Origin: Bhargavaea changchunensis | GTDB taxonomy: Bacteria; Bacillota; Bacilli; Bacillales_A; Planococcaceae | DNA length: 64,000 nucleotides | Direction of reading: 5' to 3' | Assembly: GCF_042665595.1 (NCBI RefSeq) | Contig: NZ_JBHTCT010000011.1 | Span: forward strand, 124,001 to 188,000 | In this document: positions 7,627 through 16,835 of the stretch, piece by piece | Layout: each line of letters starts with the position of its first letter | How positions within the stretch are numbered: the first letter of the stretch is position 1 | Notes under the pieces: model-generated | Seen by the model: the letters and a program-made list of their open reading frames with translations, nothing else | Databases searched by the model: none | What the model was told of the DNA's origin: nothing | Program-made: the position numbers and the translations under genes

Positions 7627-8742
7627 ATGCGAATCGGTGTACCAAAAGAAATCAAGAACAATGAAAATCGCGTGGCGATGACGCCAGCGGGCGTGGTGAC
7701 TCTGAATCTGGCGGGCCATGAAGTTCTGATCGAAACGGGGGCGGGACAGGGTTCCGGCTTTACAGATGAAGATTACAGCGAAGCAGGTGCGACAATTGTC
7801 GGCACTGCCCGCGAAGCATGGGATGCGGAAATGGTCATGAAGGTTAAAGAGCCGGTCGCATCCGAATATCCATATTTCCGTGAAGGGCTGATCCTCTTCA
7901 CTTATCTTCACCTTGCTCCTGAGGAAGCGCTAACAGCGGCTTTGCTTGAAAATAAGGTGGTCGGCATTGCGTATGAAACCGTCCAGCTTCCGAACCGCTC
8001 GCTTCCGCTGCTCTCGCCGATGAGCGAGGTGGCAGGCCGGATGGCCACTCAGATCGGTGCCCAGTTCCTCGAGCGCATCCACGGCGGCAAAGGAATTCTT
8101 CTGTCCGGCGTGCCGGGTGTCCAGCGCGGGAAAGTCGCTGTGATCGGAGGCGGAATGGCCGGTGCGAATGCTGCGCGTGTGGCGGTAGGCATGGGTGCGC
8201 AGGTGACCGTTCTCGATCTGAACCCCGAGCGGCTCCGCCAGCTGGATGACCAGTTCGGCAATGATATCCAGACTCTCATGTCGAATCCGCTCAACATTGC
8301 GGAAGCGGTAAAGGATGCGGACCTCGTCGTCGGAGCTGTACTGATTCCGGGTGCGAAGGCTCCGAAACTCGTCACCGAGGAAATGGTCAAGTCGATGCAG
8401 CCCGGATCGGTCCTTGTCGATATCGCAATCGATCAGGGAGGGATTTTTGAGACGAGTGACCGGGTGACGACGCATGACGATCCGACTTATGAAAAACATG
8501 GTGTCGTCCATTATGCGGTGGCTAATATGCCTGGTGCCGTTCCTCGCACATCCACGATGGCACTCACGAACGTAACGGTCCCTTATGCGCTGCAGATTGC
8601 GAACAAAGGCTGGAAGCAGGCAGCGCTTGACAATGAGGCCCTCCGCAAAGGCTATAACACCCTGGAAGGGCATATTACTTACAAAGCTGTGGCAGACGAT
8701 CAGGGCCGCGAGTATGTCCCTGTCGAATCGCTTCTTCAATAA
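7627..8742 (+). CDS. ald: L-alanine dehydrogenase
   Basis: A 371-residue NAD-dependent enzyme that reversibly deaminates L-alanine to pyruvate and ammonia; in Bacillus it is needed for alanine use and normal sporulation. The N-terminal MRIGVPKEIKNNENRVAMTP, the VMKVKEP segment, the Rossmann glycine motif VAVIGGGMAGANAARVA and the C-terminal ANMPGAVPRTST are all diagnostic. Length matches the family. GGGAGGG lies upstream of the ATG. The transcript ends at a strong terminator at 8752. Confidence 0.97.
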   Translation: MRIGVPKEIKNNENRVAMTPAGVVTLNLAGHEVLIETGAGQGSGFTDEDYSEAGATIVGTAREAWDAEMVMKVKEPVASEYPYFREGLILFTYLHLAPEEALTAALLENKVVGIAYETVQLPNRSLPLLSPMSEVAGRMATQIGAQFLERIHGGKGILLSGVPGVQRGKVAVIGGGMAGANAARVAVGMGAQVTVLDLNPERLRQLDDQFGNDIQTLMSNPLNIAEAVKDADLVVGAVLIPGAKAPKLVTEEMVKSMQPGSVLVDIAIDQGGIFETSDRVTTHDDPTYEKHGVVHYAVANMPGAVPRTSTMALTNVTVPYALQIANKGWKQAALDNEALRKGYNTLEGHITYKAVADDQGREYVPVESLLQ

Positions 8743-8751
8743 TGCACGAAC

Positions 8752-8787
8752 AAAACCGCCGAAGAAAATTCCTTTCGGCGGTTTTTT
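8752..8787. terminator. Terminator between ald and the M24 peptidase gene
   Basis: AAAACCGCCGAA (8752-8763) pairs with TTCGGCGGTTTT (8774-8785), with a T run on the plus side and an A run on the other, so it can end both converging transcripts. Confidence 0.9.
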
Positions 8788-8805
8788 GTATGGATTTGAC
8801 TGTAA

Positions 8806-9909
8806 TTACCCGATGATCTGAAGTTCTTTCGGGAACTTGGTCAGAACTTCTACACCATCCGAGGTGACGACGACATCGTCTTCAATCCGGACTCCGGTAA
8901 TATCCGGGTGATAGATTCCCGGTTCAATCGTGAAGACCATGCCTTCCTCGAGTTTCATTTCGTTCGAACCATGCAGGGAAGGGAATTCATGGACGGAAAT
9001 TCCGAGCCCATGGCCAAGGCGGTGGGTAAAGTACTCGCCGTACCCGGCTTCAGTGATCACATCACGGGCCGTCTTGTCGAGATCCATCGCCCGTACACCC
9101 GGCTTCACTGCATCGACAGCAGCCTGCTCTGCTTGCTTCACGGTCTCATATATGTTCCGCATTTCTTCTGTAGGCTCCCCGAACGCCACTGTGCGTGTGA
9201 TGTCCGAGCAGTAGCCTTCCCAGACAACACCAAGATCGAACAGGACAAAATCGCCCTTCTGTATTTTTCGCTCTCCTGGGGTGCCGTGAGGAGAAGCCGT
9301 CTTCTTGCCGCTCAGCACCATCGTATCGAATGACATATGCGATACGCCTTTTTTCTTCATTTCGAATTCAATGGCTGTCAGGATTTCCAGTTCGGTCTTG
9401 CCTTCAGCGATTTCCCGGCAGCCGACTTCAATGGCGTAGTCCGCGAGTTCTGCAGCTTTGCGGAGCTTCTCGAGTTCGGCTTGATCCTTGATGTTCCGCA
9501 TGGCATTCAGTTTGCTGTCGAGCCCGGTGAACGCAGCTTCCGGATAAAGCTCCTTCAGGCGTTCATAGCGTTCAACATTCATGTGGGACTTCTCGATTGC
9601 GATGCGGGAAGGCGTGTTGCCGCGCTTGCGAATCGTCCGGTCTACGATCATCCACGCATCGTCGGTATCCTCATGCCCTACGGATTCACCCGTCCAACCC
9701 GCCGCCTTTACATCAGGCAGTTCCATTTTCGGGGCAATGATGAATGGCTCGGCATCGCGGAAAACCGCAACTGCCAGCAGCCGCTCATGTGGCTCGCTAT
9801 TGAAGCCGGAAAGATAGAACACATTATCGGGAGTGGTGACCAATGCCACGTCAATTCCGTTCTCCTCCATGTACATCCTGATTTCCTGCAATTTATCCAT
9901 TCCGAACAC
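8806..9909 (-). CDS. M24B Xaa-Pro dipeptidase/aminopeptidase
   Basis: A 367-residue metallopeptidase of the creatinase/prolidase type, which removes N-terminal residues preceding proline. The C-terminal pita-bread domain has all five metal ligands in context: FDLGVVWEGY with the following CSDITRT (two Asp), HRLGHGLGISVHE (His), FTIEPGIY (Glu) and VRIEDDV (Glu). The N-terminal creatinase-N domain is present (VTTPDNVFYLSGF). The start is GTG at 9909 with AGAAAGG close by; the internal ATG at 9900 is a possible alternative. Cytoplasmic, with dipeptide recycling as the likely role. Confidence 0.88.
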   Translation of the reverse strand: MFGMDKLQEIRMYMEENGIDVALVTTPDNVFYLSGFNSEPHERLLAVAVFRDAEPFIIAPKMELPDVKAAGWTGESVGHEDTDDAWMIVDRTIRKRGNTPSRIAIEKSHMNVERYERLKELYPEAAFTGLDSKLNAMRNIKDQAELEKLRKAAELADYAIEVGCREIAEGKTELEILTAIEFEMKKKGVSHMSFDTMVLSGKKTASPHGTPGERKIQKGDFVLFDLGVVWEGYCSDITRTVAFGEPTEEMRNIYETVKQAEQAAVDAVKPGVRAMDLDKTARDVITEAGYGEYFTHRLGHGLGISVHEFPSLHGSNEMKLEEGMVFTIEPGIYHPDITGVRIEDDVVVTSDGVEVLTKFPKELQIIG

Positions 9910-10008
9910 CAGCCTTTCTGAATGAATCCATCATAGCAAAAAGAAGGATTCGGCGCATTCCCTGTCGAAACATGCCCGGGAGCTGAACAGAGAAAGGGGA
10001 ATCTTTTC

Positions 10009-10692
10009 ATGAAAGTATCCTACCACGGCCATTCCGTCGTCAAAATCAGGACGGAGCGCCATACGATCCTGATCGACCCGTTCATTACCGGCAACGAATT
10101 GACCGACCTGGACGCAAACGAAGAAAATCCTGATGTCATCCTTCTCACTCACGGACATGGCGACCATGTGGGCGACACAGTCGAAATCGCCAAGCGCACA
10201 GGAGCACTTGTCGTCGCACCGAATGAGTTGGCCGTCTGGCTCGGCTGGCAAGGGGTAAACGTGCACCCGATGCATATCGGCGGCGCTTATGAATTTGAAT
10301 TTGGCAAAGTGAAGTTCACTCAGGCGTTCCACGGATCTTCTTTCATCAAAGAAGACAGCCAGGAAATCATTTATACCGGCATGCCGGCAGGGATCCTCTT
10401 CACAGCGGAAGGAAAGACGGTCCACCACCTTGGGGACACCGGCCTGTTCTCCGACCTTGAACTTATCGGGAAGCGCCACCCGGCGGATATCGCCTTTGTG
10501 CCAATCGGTGATAACTTCACGATGGGGCCTGAGGACGCAGCTTATGCCGTCAGCCTTCTGAAGCCGAAGGTGGCGGTCCCGATTCACTACGACACGTTTC
10601 CGCCGATCAAGCAGGATCCGGAAGACTTCAGAAAACTGGTGGAAGGAACTGATGTGAGGGTCATGAAAGCGGGAGACTCCGTCGATCTCTGA
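10009..10692 (+). CDS. ytkL: Metal-dependent hydrolase YtkL (UPF0173)
   Basis: A 227-residue metallo-beta-lactamase-fold hydrolase of the UPF0173 family. The opening VSYHGHSVVKI, the zinc-binding LTHGHGDHVGD (HxHxDH) and later HLGDTGLF give a complete metal site. The substrate is not known. AGAAAGGGG lies ahead of the ATG. It precedes ytoI as in B. subtilis and ends with its own terminator. Confidence 0.88.
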   Translation: MKVSYHGHSVVKIRTERHTILIDPFITGNELTDLDANEENPDVILLTHGHGDHVGDTVEIAKRTGALVVAPNELAVWLGWQGVNVHPMHIGGAYEFEFGKVKFTQAFHGSSFIKEDSQEIIYTGMPAGILFTAEGKTVHHLGDTGLFSDLELIGKRHPADIAFVPIGDNFTMGPEDAAYAVSLLKPKVAVPIHYDTFPPIKQDPEDFRKLVEGTDVRVMKAGDSVDL

Positions 10693-10704
10693 ATCTATCC
10701 ACTG

Positions 10705-10736
10705 CGGGAGGCACATGCCTTCCGTTTTTGCTTTTT
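10705..10736 (+). terminator. Terminator after ytkL
   Basis: A stem between 10705-10713 and 10716-10724 (CGGGAGGCA against TGCCTTCCG with one G-T pair) is followed by five T residues and a second T run. Confidence 0.8.
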
Positions 10737-10849
10737 CCAACCGGACGAATTCGCATGATAGACCCTATATGCCCAAGGGTTCTTTTTGCTACTCAGGCAC
10801 GTCCACTATGGTAAGATGGAATCATCAGAAGTTGGGAAAAGGTGACGAC

Positions 10850-12157
10850 GTGGCGACAAAACATGAAAAAATCCTACAATACATCGAGAGCCTGCCGGTC
10901 GGCGACAAGATCTCCGTCCGCCAGGTCGCCAAGGAGATGAATGTCTCCGAAGGAACGGCCTATCGCGCCATCAAGGAAGCGGAAAACCGGAAACTCGTCA
11001 ATACGATCGAACGGGTCGGCACGATCAGGATCGAACAGAAAAAAAAGGAGAACATCGAGCGGCTGACATTTGCGGAAGTGGTCAATATCGTCGACGGCCA
11101 GGTTCTGGGCGGCCGGAATGGTCTCCATAAAACACTGACGAAATTTGTAATCGGCGCCATGCAGATGGAAGACATGATGCGCTATACCGATCCCGGCAGC
11201 CTCCTGATCGTCGGAAACCGGCTCAAGGTGCATGGAAATGCGATCCGGGCAGGAGCGGCCGTCCTGATCACAGGTGGGTTTGACGCATCGGAAGAAGTGA
11301 AGAAACTGGCCGACGAGGTGGAACTTCCGATCATTTCGACCAGCTACGACACATTCACCGTGGCGACGATGATCAACCGGGCCATCTATGACCAGCTGAT
11401 CGAGAAGGATATCCTCCTCGTAGAGGACATCATTGTTCCCATCAGCCAGACGGCAACGCTCGATTCAGGCGATCTTGTCTCCGATTTCCATGCGCGCAAT
11501 AAAACGACCTCTCACGGAGCATTTCCAGTAACGAGCGGCAGCGGAAGGCTTGTCGGAATCGTCACGGCTAAAGACGTGATCGGAATGGACGGGGAAGTGC
11601 CGATCGATCGGGTCATGACGCCAAAACCGATCTCCGCCGGGATGAAAATGAGTGTTGCTTCGGCGGCCCACAGGATGATCTGGGAAGGGATTGACCTGAT
11701 GCCGGTCGTTTCCACCGGAGACAGGCTGGAGGGAGTCATCAGCCGCCAGGACGTGCTGAAGGCCCTTCAGGTGGCCCAGCGCCAGCCGCACCAAGGGGAT
11801 ACGTTCGAAGACCTGGTGCGATCGCAGATGGAAGAGGACAAGGAAGCAGAGTCCACCTTGCTCTTCACAGTCACTCCGCGGATGACAAACCCCCTCGGCT
11901 CGCTTTCCCACGGGGCTCTGACGATCATGCTGTCTGAAGCGGCCGATCAGTTTTTGAAAAAGCGCAAGCGCGGGGAGAGCGTCATCGAGAGCATGTCCGT
12001 CTACTTCATGAAACACGTCCAGCTCGGTTCGCAGGTCCGGATCAGGCCGGAACTCCTGGACATGAGCCGGCACTTTGCCAAGATGGAGTTCACGGTGTAC
12101 AGCGGTGAGACCATCGTCGGCAAGGCCATGATGATGCTCCAGGTATTTGAACGGTAA
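10850..12157 (+). CDS. ytoI: CBS/DRTGG/hotdog regulatory protein YtoI
   Basis: A 435-residue multidomain protein. An N-terminal winged-helix region (residues about 1-70, with VRQVAKEMNVSEGTAYRAIKEAENR) is followed by a DRTGG domain, two CBS domains (about 195-305, ligand-sensing adenosine-nucleotide folds) and a C-terminal hotdog thioesterase-like domain. The combination suggests a nucleotide-responsive transcription regulator, but no target is known. The GTG at 10850 is set by AAAAGGTGA at 10838; a longer frame upstream overlaps the ytkL terminator and is rejected. A weak extended -10 (TGGTAAGAT, 10809-10817) lies just upstream. Confidence 0.87.
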   Translation: MATKHEKILQYIESLPVGDKISVRQVAKEMNVSEGTAYRAIKEAENRKLVNTIERVGTIRIEQKKKENIERLTFAEVVNIVDGQVLGGRNGLHKTLTKFVIGAMQMEDMMRYTDPGSLLIVGNRLKVHGNAIRAGAAVLITGGFDASEEVKKLADEVELPIISTSYDTFTVATMINRAIYDQLIEKDILLVEDIIVPISQTATLDSGDLVSDFHARNKTTSHGAFPVTSGSGRLVGIVTAKDVIGMDGEVPIDRVMTPKPISAGMKMSVASAAHRMIWEGIDLMPVVSTGDRLEGVISRQDVLKALQVAQRQPHQGDTFEDLVRSQMEEDKEAESTLLFTVTPRMTNPLGSLSHGALTIMLSEAADQFLKKRKRGESVIESMSVYFMKHVQLGSQVRIRPELLDMSRHFAKMEFTVYSGETIVGKAMMMLQVFER

Positions 12158-12158
12158 A

Positions 12159-12192
12159 AAAAGTGATGCACAATTTGTGCATCACTTTTCAT
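12159..12192. terminator. Bidirectional terminator between ytoI and ytpI
   Basis: AAAAGTGATGCAC (12159-12171) pairs perfectly with GTGCATCACTTTT (12177-12189). It overlaps the ytpI stop codon on the opposite strand. Confidence 0.9.
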
Positions 12193-12490
12193 TCAGGCGC
12201 CGCTCTTCTTCGAGGAAGCCGGCATAGTGAGTCCGGGCCTTTACGTTATAGACCAGGACATAGAGTCCGAGCAGGATAAAGGCTGCCGCTACAAGATACG
12301 TGATCATTCCGGAAAACAGGAACAGCTGGTTTACACCGAACAGCATGATGAATGCACCAAGTGCGGCCGAGGCGCTGCTTCGGTGATACTGCCGCTCAGC
12401 CTGAAGCGTGGTCCGGAACTGCTTCGTCTTGAAGTAAAGGTAGGCAACCGCAGAAAAAATGATCAGTGCGGTGAAAATCAGATTAAGCAT
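12182..12490 (-). CDS. ytpI: YtpI-like small membrane protein
   Basis: A 102-residue protein with three hydrophobic segments: the N-terminal LIFTALIIFSAVAYLYF, a middle ALGAFIMLFGVNQLFLF and a third LVAAAFILLGLYVLVYNV. No enzymatic motif is present and the function is unknown; size and position between ytoI and nrnA match B. subtilis YtpI. The ATG at 12490 (MLNLIF) is preceded by CGGAGGGATTCG; an upstream in-frame GTG/ATG extension lacks a ribosome site. It is divergent from nrnA. Confidence 0.82.
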   Translation of the reverse strand: MLNLIFTALIIFSAVAYLYFKTKQFRTTLQAERQYHRSSASAALGAFIMLFGVNQLFLFSGMITYLVAAAFILLGLYVLVYNVKARTHYAGFLEEERRLNEK

Positions 12491-12582
12491 CGAATCCCTC
12501 CGGTCAAGCAAAACTGTCCTCATTGTATCTCGAATTTTGCCGGATTGCGAAGGGAAAAGACCGGGCGATGGAGGGAATAGGG

Positions 12583-13518
12583 TTGAAACGACAAATCATT
12601 GACACAATTGAACGCTACGATACCATCATCATCCACCGCCATGTCAGGCCGGATCCGGATGCCTACGGATCCCAGCTTGGGCTGAAAACGCTGATCCTGG
12701 ACAATTATCCGGGCAAGCGGGTGTTTGCGGCCGGCGACCACGATTTCTCGCTGGATTATCTCGGGAACCCGGACGAAGTGACCGGGCCGCTCTACGAGGG
12801 AGCACTCGTCATTGTGACCGACACTGCAAACACCGGCAGAATTGACGGGAGCCACTACGGAAAAGGAGCCGAGCTCATCAAGATCGACCACCATCCGGAT
12901 GATGACAGGTACGGCACTATGAGGTGGGTGGAGCCGGAGGCCAGCGCGACCAGCGAGCTGATCTATCGGCTGTTCAAGGAGGGGGAGCAGTCAAGCGGCT
13001 GGCGGATGAGCGTAGAGGCCGCCCGGCTGCTATACGCGGGAATTATCGGTGATACAGGTCGGTTTCTGCATCCGTCCGCCGGCCCCGGAACATTTCGGGC
13101 TGCGGCAGAGCTTGTTGCACACGGTTTCGACCGGCCATCCCTTCACAACGCGATGTACGAAATGGATGCCCCCCTCCTCAGGCTCAACGGATACATCCTC
13201 CAAAATCTCAGAGTGGATCGTGGGGTCGGTGTGGTGAAAATCACTTCGGAGACTATGAAGGAGTTTGGCGTCACCGCTTCTGACACGGCAAAGCTCGTCG
13301 GGGTACCTGGCGCAGTCAAGGGTCTGATCGCGTGGGTTTTCCAGGTCGAAGAAGAAGACCAGATCCGCCTCCGCTTCCGTTCCAAGGGTCCGGTCGTCAA
13401 CGAACTGGCAAGACGATTTGGCGGTGGCGGCCATGCGCTTGCAGCCGGCGCATCCGCCGCGGACTGGGCGGAAGCCGAGCGCGCTGCGCAGGCACTCCGT
13501 GAATTGTGCAATAAATGA
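12583..13518 (+). CDS. nrnA: Oligoribonuclease/pAp phosphatase NrnA
   Basis: A 311-residue DHH/DHHA1 phosphoesterase that degrades 2-5-mer RNA and dephosphorylates pAp to AMP. Motif I HRHVRPDPDAYGSQ, the DHH motif KIDHHPDDD and the DHHA1 substrate-binding FRSKGPVVN...RFGGGGHALAAG are all present. The TTG start at 12583 (MKRQIIDTIERYDTI) matches the family start and follows GGAGGG at 12570-12575. dnaE begins 15 bases after the stop, as in B. subtilis, so the two are probably co-transcribed. Confidence 0.93.
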   Translation: MKRQIIDTIERYDTIIIHRHVRPDPDAYGSQLGLKTLILDNYPGKRVFAAGDHDFSLDYLGNPDEVTGPLYEGALVIVTDTANTGRIDGSHYGKGAELIKIDHHPDDDRYGTMRWVEPEASATSELIYRLFKEGEQSSGWRMSVEAARLLYAGIIGDTGRFLHPSAGPGTFRAAAELVAHGFDRPSLHNAMYEMDAPLLRLNGYILQNLRVDRGVGVVKITSETMKEFGVTASDTAKLVGVPGAVKGLIAWVFQVEEEDQIRLRFRSKGPVVNELARRFGGGGHALAAGASAADWAEAERAAQALRELCNK

Positions 13519-13533
13519 CAGGGGGGGATCGGG

Positions 13534-16500
13534 ATGAATATCGCATATGCGCAGATCATGACATCTGATGATCCGCTGCAAAGCATCATCCGGCCCGACA
13601 TGCTCCCGGAAGCGCTTCAAACGCGGGGAGCCGTCGCAGCGGCGATCGTCAATACGAAACTGTACGGCATCCTGCCGTTTGCCAGGGCGGTGAAATCCGC
13701 CGGCATCCGGCCCGTCATCGGACTCACCGTGCAGATCGAGACGGAGGCCGGCGCTTTGCCGGCCTTTATCTATGCGAAGGACGACGGAGGCTATCAAAAT
13801 CTGCTCAAGATGAGCAGTGCGCTGTCCGTCAAGGACCGCGGAACGCTTCCCCTGTCCTGGCTGAAGGCCTATAGCAGGGGTTGCCTGCTTGTTGCTGATC
13901 CCGCAGCGATGCCGGATGGGGACCCGGCAGTGGCGATGAAGACCGTACTTGAGGCCGGAGGCCCAGACAGGATGTTCATCGGTATTTCCCGGCCGGGCGG
14001 CCTGAGGCATGCTGATGAAGAAACTTGGACACATTTTGCGGAACAGGAGGGCCTGACCATATGTGCGACGGCCGTTGCCCGTTACTTGAACAGGGACGAC
14101 GCCTTTGCATACCGGGTAGCCCGTCTGATCGATGAGGGAGGAAAGCTTTCGGAAAATGACCTCGCTGACCTTCCGGAAGCTGATCTGCCGATGCCGGATG
14201 AATTGTCGGCCAGGTTCTCCGATCATCCGGAATGGCTGGAAGCAACTGCAGATCTTCTGTTGTCCTGCAGCAACACGATACCCCATGCGGAGCGCCTCAT
14301 GCCCCGTTACCCGCTTGGCGAAGGGGAGACCGCGGACGGACGTCTGCGCGCGGATTGCCTGGAAGGGTTGAGAAAGCGGCTCGGTTCAGTTCCGGACCGG
14401 TATGCATCCCGTCTGGACCATGAGCTGGATGTCATTTCTTCGATGGGGTACTCGGATTACTTTCTCATCACCGCGGATTTCATCGCTTATGCAGCCTCGA
14501 AAGGAATTCTGACAGGACCGGGCCGCGGATCATCGGCCGGGTCGCTGGTCGCCTGCGCGCTAGGGATCACGGATGTGGACCCGATCGCCTACGGCCTCAT
14601 TTTCGAGCGTTTTCTTAACCCGGAACGGGTCAGCATGCCGGATATCGATGTGGATTTTGCCGATCACCGCAGGCATGAGGTGATTGAATACGTAGCAGAA
14701 AAATATGGACAGGACTACGTGGCGCAGATTATCACGTTCGGGACATTGTCCGCACGGGCTGCCGCCAGGAGCACGGCACGTGTATTCGGATTCCCCGAAG
14801 CAGAGCAGAGGGAAATCTCCAAAATGATTCCCGGACGGCCTGGGATGACACTCGCTAAAGCGGCGGCACCCGGAACTTCTCTGGCGCGCTGGGTGGAAGC
14901 CGCGCCGAACAGGCAGAAGTGGCTGAGCGCGGCGCTCGCCCTTGAAGGTATCCCTAGAAACGCGTCCACCCACGCAGCGGGGGTTGTCCTTTCGCCGGTT
15001 CCGCTGGTGGATGCGGTACCGTTGACGAGCGGTTCTGAAGGGATCTATCTGACCCAATGGCCGATGAAGGAAGTGGAGGAACGCGGTCTTCTGAAAATGG
15101 ATTTTCTTGGGTTGAGGAACCTGACGCTCCTTGATCGGATCCGGTCCATGATCCGGTATGACCGCAATGTTTATCTGGACTTCGGGAAAATCCCGCTGGA
15201 TGATCCCGCCACGATCCGGCTGTTCCAGGCAGGGGATATGACCGGGGTCTTCCAGTTCGAGTCGCAGGGCATGCGGGATACGCTAAGAAATCTGAAACCG
15301 GAACGGTTCCGCGACATCTATGCCATCAACGCGCTTTACAGGCCGGGACCGATGGACAATATCCCGGTGTTTGAACGGCGGATGCACGGGAGTGAACGGG
15401 TCCCGTCAATCCACCCTGACATCGACCCGATTCTGGAGGAAACCTACGGCATCATCGTCTACCAGGAGCAGATCATGCAGATCGCTGTACAGATGGCCGG
15501 TTTCACGATGGGTGAGGCGGACATACTCCGTCGGGCCGTCAGCAAGAAAAAGAGGGAAGTACTGGAGCGGGAGAGGGAGCACTTTGTACGGGGGGCAGAA
15601 TCCCGCGGGTACGACCGGGGGTCTGCCGTGAAGGTCTACGACTACATCGTCAGGTTCGCTGATTACGGCTTTCCGAAAAGCCACGCCGTCGCCTATTCGC
15701 TGATTTCGTTCCGTCTGGCGTACCTGAAGGCTCATGAGCCGGCATATTTCTATGCGGCACTGCTTTCGCAGTCGGCAGGTGATGCGGACCGTGTTTCCAG
15801 GCTGGTCAGCGAGATCCGCATGAAGGGCATCCGCATCCTGCCGCCATCCGTTAAAAAGAGCGGTTATGCCTGCAGGGTGGAGGACGGAGCCATCCGCTAC
15901 GGGCTCTCCGGCATCAAGGGAGTTCCCGCGCCGTTCATCAGAAAATTGCTGGAGGCCAGAAAACAATCCGCTCCGTGGGAGGATCTGTTCGACATGGCGG
16001 TCGCCCTGTCCGGTGCCCATTTCACTCGGGCTGCGGCCGAGCCGCTTGCACGGTCGGGGGCGATGGATGATTTTCACCCGGACCGGGCCGTCCTGCTTGC
16101 TTCGATCGGAGCAGCCGAAACCTATGCGAACCTCGTCCGGCCGTCTGAGGAAGATGACCTGTTCGGCGGCGATGCGGCATCATTCGGACGACAGAAGTAT
16201 TCCGAAGCCGGGACGCTGCCTGAAGCCTTGAAGCTTCAGTACGAACGCGACGCGCTCGGCTTCTATATATCTGAACACCCCGCTGCAAGGCTAAAAGCTG
16301 GCAGCAACGGGTCATTTGCAGACGTGGCCGCAATCGGCGGCGGAAGCGGCCGGGTACGGGTGGCCGGCATCATCACTGATATCAAGCGTATCCGTACGAA
16401 AAAAGGCGAGGCCATGGCGTTTTTCAGGCTTCAGGATGACACGGGAGAAATCGAGTGCACCCTGTTCCCGAAAGAATACGCAGCCTTCAACCGCCTGCTC

Positions 16501-16587
16501 GTGGAAGAAGCCGGAATCCGGCTGTCCGGACAGGCAGAAATGCGCAACAGCCGGCTGCAGCTGATCGTGAAGAATATTGAAGGATAA
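13534..16587 (+). CDS. dnaE: DNA polymerase III alpha subunit DnaE
   Basis: A 1017-residue C-family replicase, the DnaE partner of PolC, which extends RNA primers at the replication fork. The catalytic palm motif MPDIDVDF supplies Asp370 and Asp372, and KMDFLGLRNL supplies Asp523. The fingers motif GPGRGSSAGSL and the C-terminal OB fold (about 936-1015) are present; EDDLF at 873-877 resembles an internal clamp-binding motif. It is about 100 residues shorter than B. subtilis DnaE, mostly in the N-terminal PHP region, where the usual HxHxxxS is replaced by a sequence without metal ligands (MTSDDPLQS). AGGGGGGAT precedes the ATG. Confidence 0.94.
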   Translation: MNIAYAQIMTSDDPLQSIIRPDMLPEALQTRGAVAAAIVNTKLYGILPFARAVKSAGIRPVIGLTVQIETEAGALPAFIYAKDDGGYQNLLKMSSALSVKDRGTLPLSWLKAYSRGCLLVADPAAMPDGDPAVAMKTVLEAGGPDRMFIGISRPGGLRHADEETWTHFAEQEGLTICATAVARYLNRDDAFAYRVARLIDEGGKLSENDLADLPEADLPMPDELSARFSDHPEWLEATADLLLSCSNTIPHAERLMPRYPLGEGETADGRLRADCLEGLRKRLGSVPDRYASRLDHELDVISSMGYSDYFLITADFIAYAASKGILTGPGRGSSAGSLVACALGITDVDPIAYGLIFERFLNPERVSMPDIDVDFADHRRHEVIEYVAEKYGQDYVAQIITFGTLSARAAARSTARVFGFPEAEQREISKMIPGRPGMTLAKAAAPGTSLARWVEAAPNRQKWLSAALALEGIPRNASTHAAGVVLSPVPLVDAVPLTSGSEGIYLTQWPMKEVEERGLLKMDFLGLRNLTLLDRIRSMIRYDRNVYLDFGKIPLDDPATIRLFQAGDMTGVFQFESQGMRDTLRNLKPERFRDIYAINALYRPGPMDNIPVFERRMHGSERVPSIHPDIDPILEETYGIIVYQEQIMQIAVQMAGFTMGEADILRRAVSKKKREVLEREREHFVRGAESRGYDRGSAVKVYDYIVRFADYGFPKSHAVAYSLISFRLAYLKAHEPAYFYAALLSQSAGDADRVSRLVSEIRMKGIRILPPSVKKSGYACRVEDGAIRYGLSGIKGVPAPFIRKLLEARKQSAPWEDLFDMAVALSGAHFTRAAAEPLARSGAMDDFHPDRAVLLASIGAAETYANLVRPSEEDDLFGGDAASFGRQKYSEAGTLPEALKLQYERDALGFYISEHPAARLKAGSNGSFADVAAIGGGSGRVRVAGIITDIKRIRTKKGEAMAFFRLQDDTGEIECTLFPKEYAAFNRLLVEEAGIRLSGQAEMRNSRLQLIVKNIEG

Positions 16588-16621
16588 TCTCCAATGGCTG
16601 TCAGGCAAAGAAAACAACATC

Positions 16622-16661
16622 AAAACCAGGTCCGTAGGCACACAACCGGATCTGGTTTTTC
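16622..16661 (+). terminator. Terminator after dnaE
   Basis: AAAACCAGGTCCG at 16622-16634 can pair with CGGATCTGGTTTT at 16646-16659 and leads into a T run. Confidence 0.8.
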
Positions 16662-16694
16662 AGGTGGGGAAATTAATTTTTTGAGAATTCATCG

Positions 16695-16718
16695 GATTTC
16701 CGCTGAGGGCCCTCGCTT
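16695..16718 (+). repeat. Decayed left end of a 95-bp inverted-repeat element
   Basis: GATTTCCGCT, six bases, then CCTCGCTT reproduces base for base the left end and spacing of the complete element at 43805-43899. The right arm is missing here, so it is read as a remnant. Confidence 0.5.
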
Positions 16719-16720
16719 GG

Positions 16721-16749
16721 ACTGTACAGATACTCTGTGCAGTTTTTTC
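16721..16749 (+). terminator. Hairpin with T run just upstream of the fadR-like promoter
   Basis: ACTGTACAGA (16721-16730) pairs with TCTGTGCAGT (16734-16743), one G-T wobble, loop TAC, then six T. It may be a second terminator for dnaE that insulates the next promoter. Confidence 0.55.
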
Positions 16750-16778
16750 TTTACTCGTTTTTCCGATTCCGTTATGCT
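16750..16778 (+). promoter_or_regulatory. Sigma-A promoter of the fadR-like-accD-accA operon
   Basis: TTTACT (16750-16755), 17 bases, TATGCT (16773-16778). The predicted transcription start is near 16785, just ahead of the palindrome at 16790. Confidence 0.6.
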
Positions 16779-16789
16779 GTATGGGTATG

Positions 16790-16804
16790 AGTGGTCAGAC
16801 CACT
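16790..16804. promoter_or_regulatory. FadR-type operator AGTGGTCAGACCACT
   Basis: A perfect palindrome with 7-bp arms around one central base. The core TGGTCAGACCA matches the TGGTNNNACCA type recognised by the FadR subfamily of GntR regulators. It sits at about +5 to +20 from the predicted start and directly ahead of a GntR/FadR gene, so autorepression of the whole acc operon is the natural reading. Confidence 0.75.
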
Positions 16805-16835
16805 TTCAATTAAATGGGAAGACAAGGAGCGCGAC

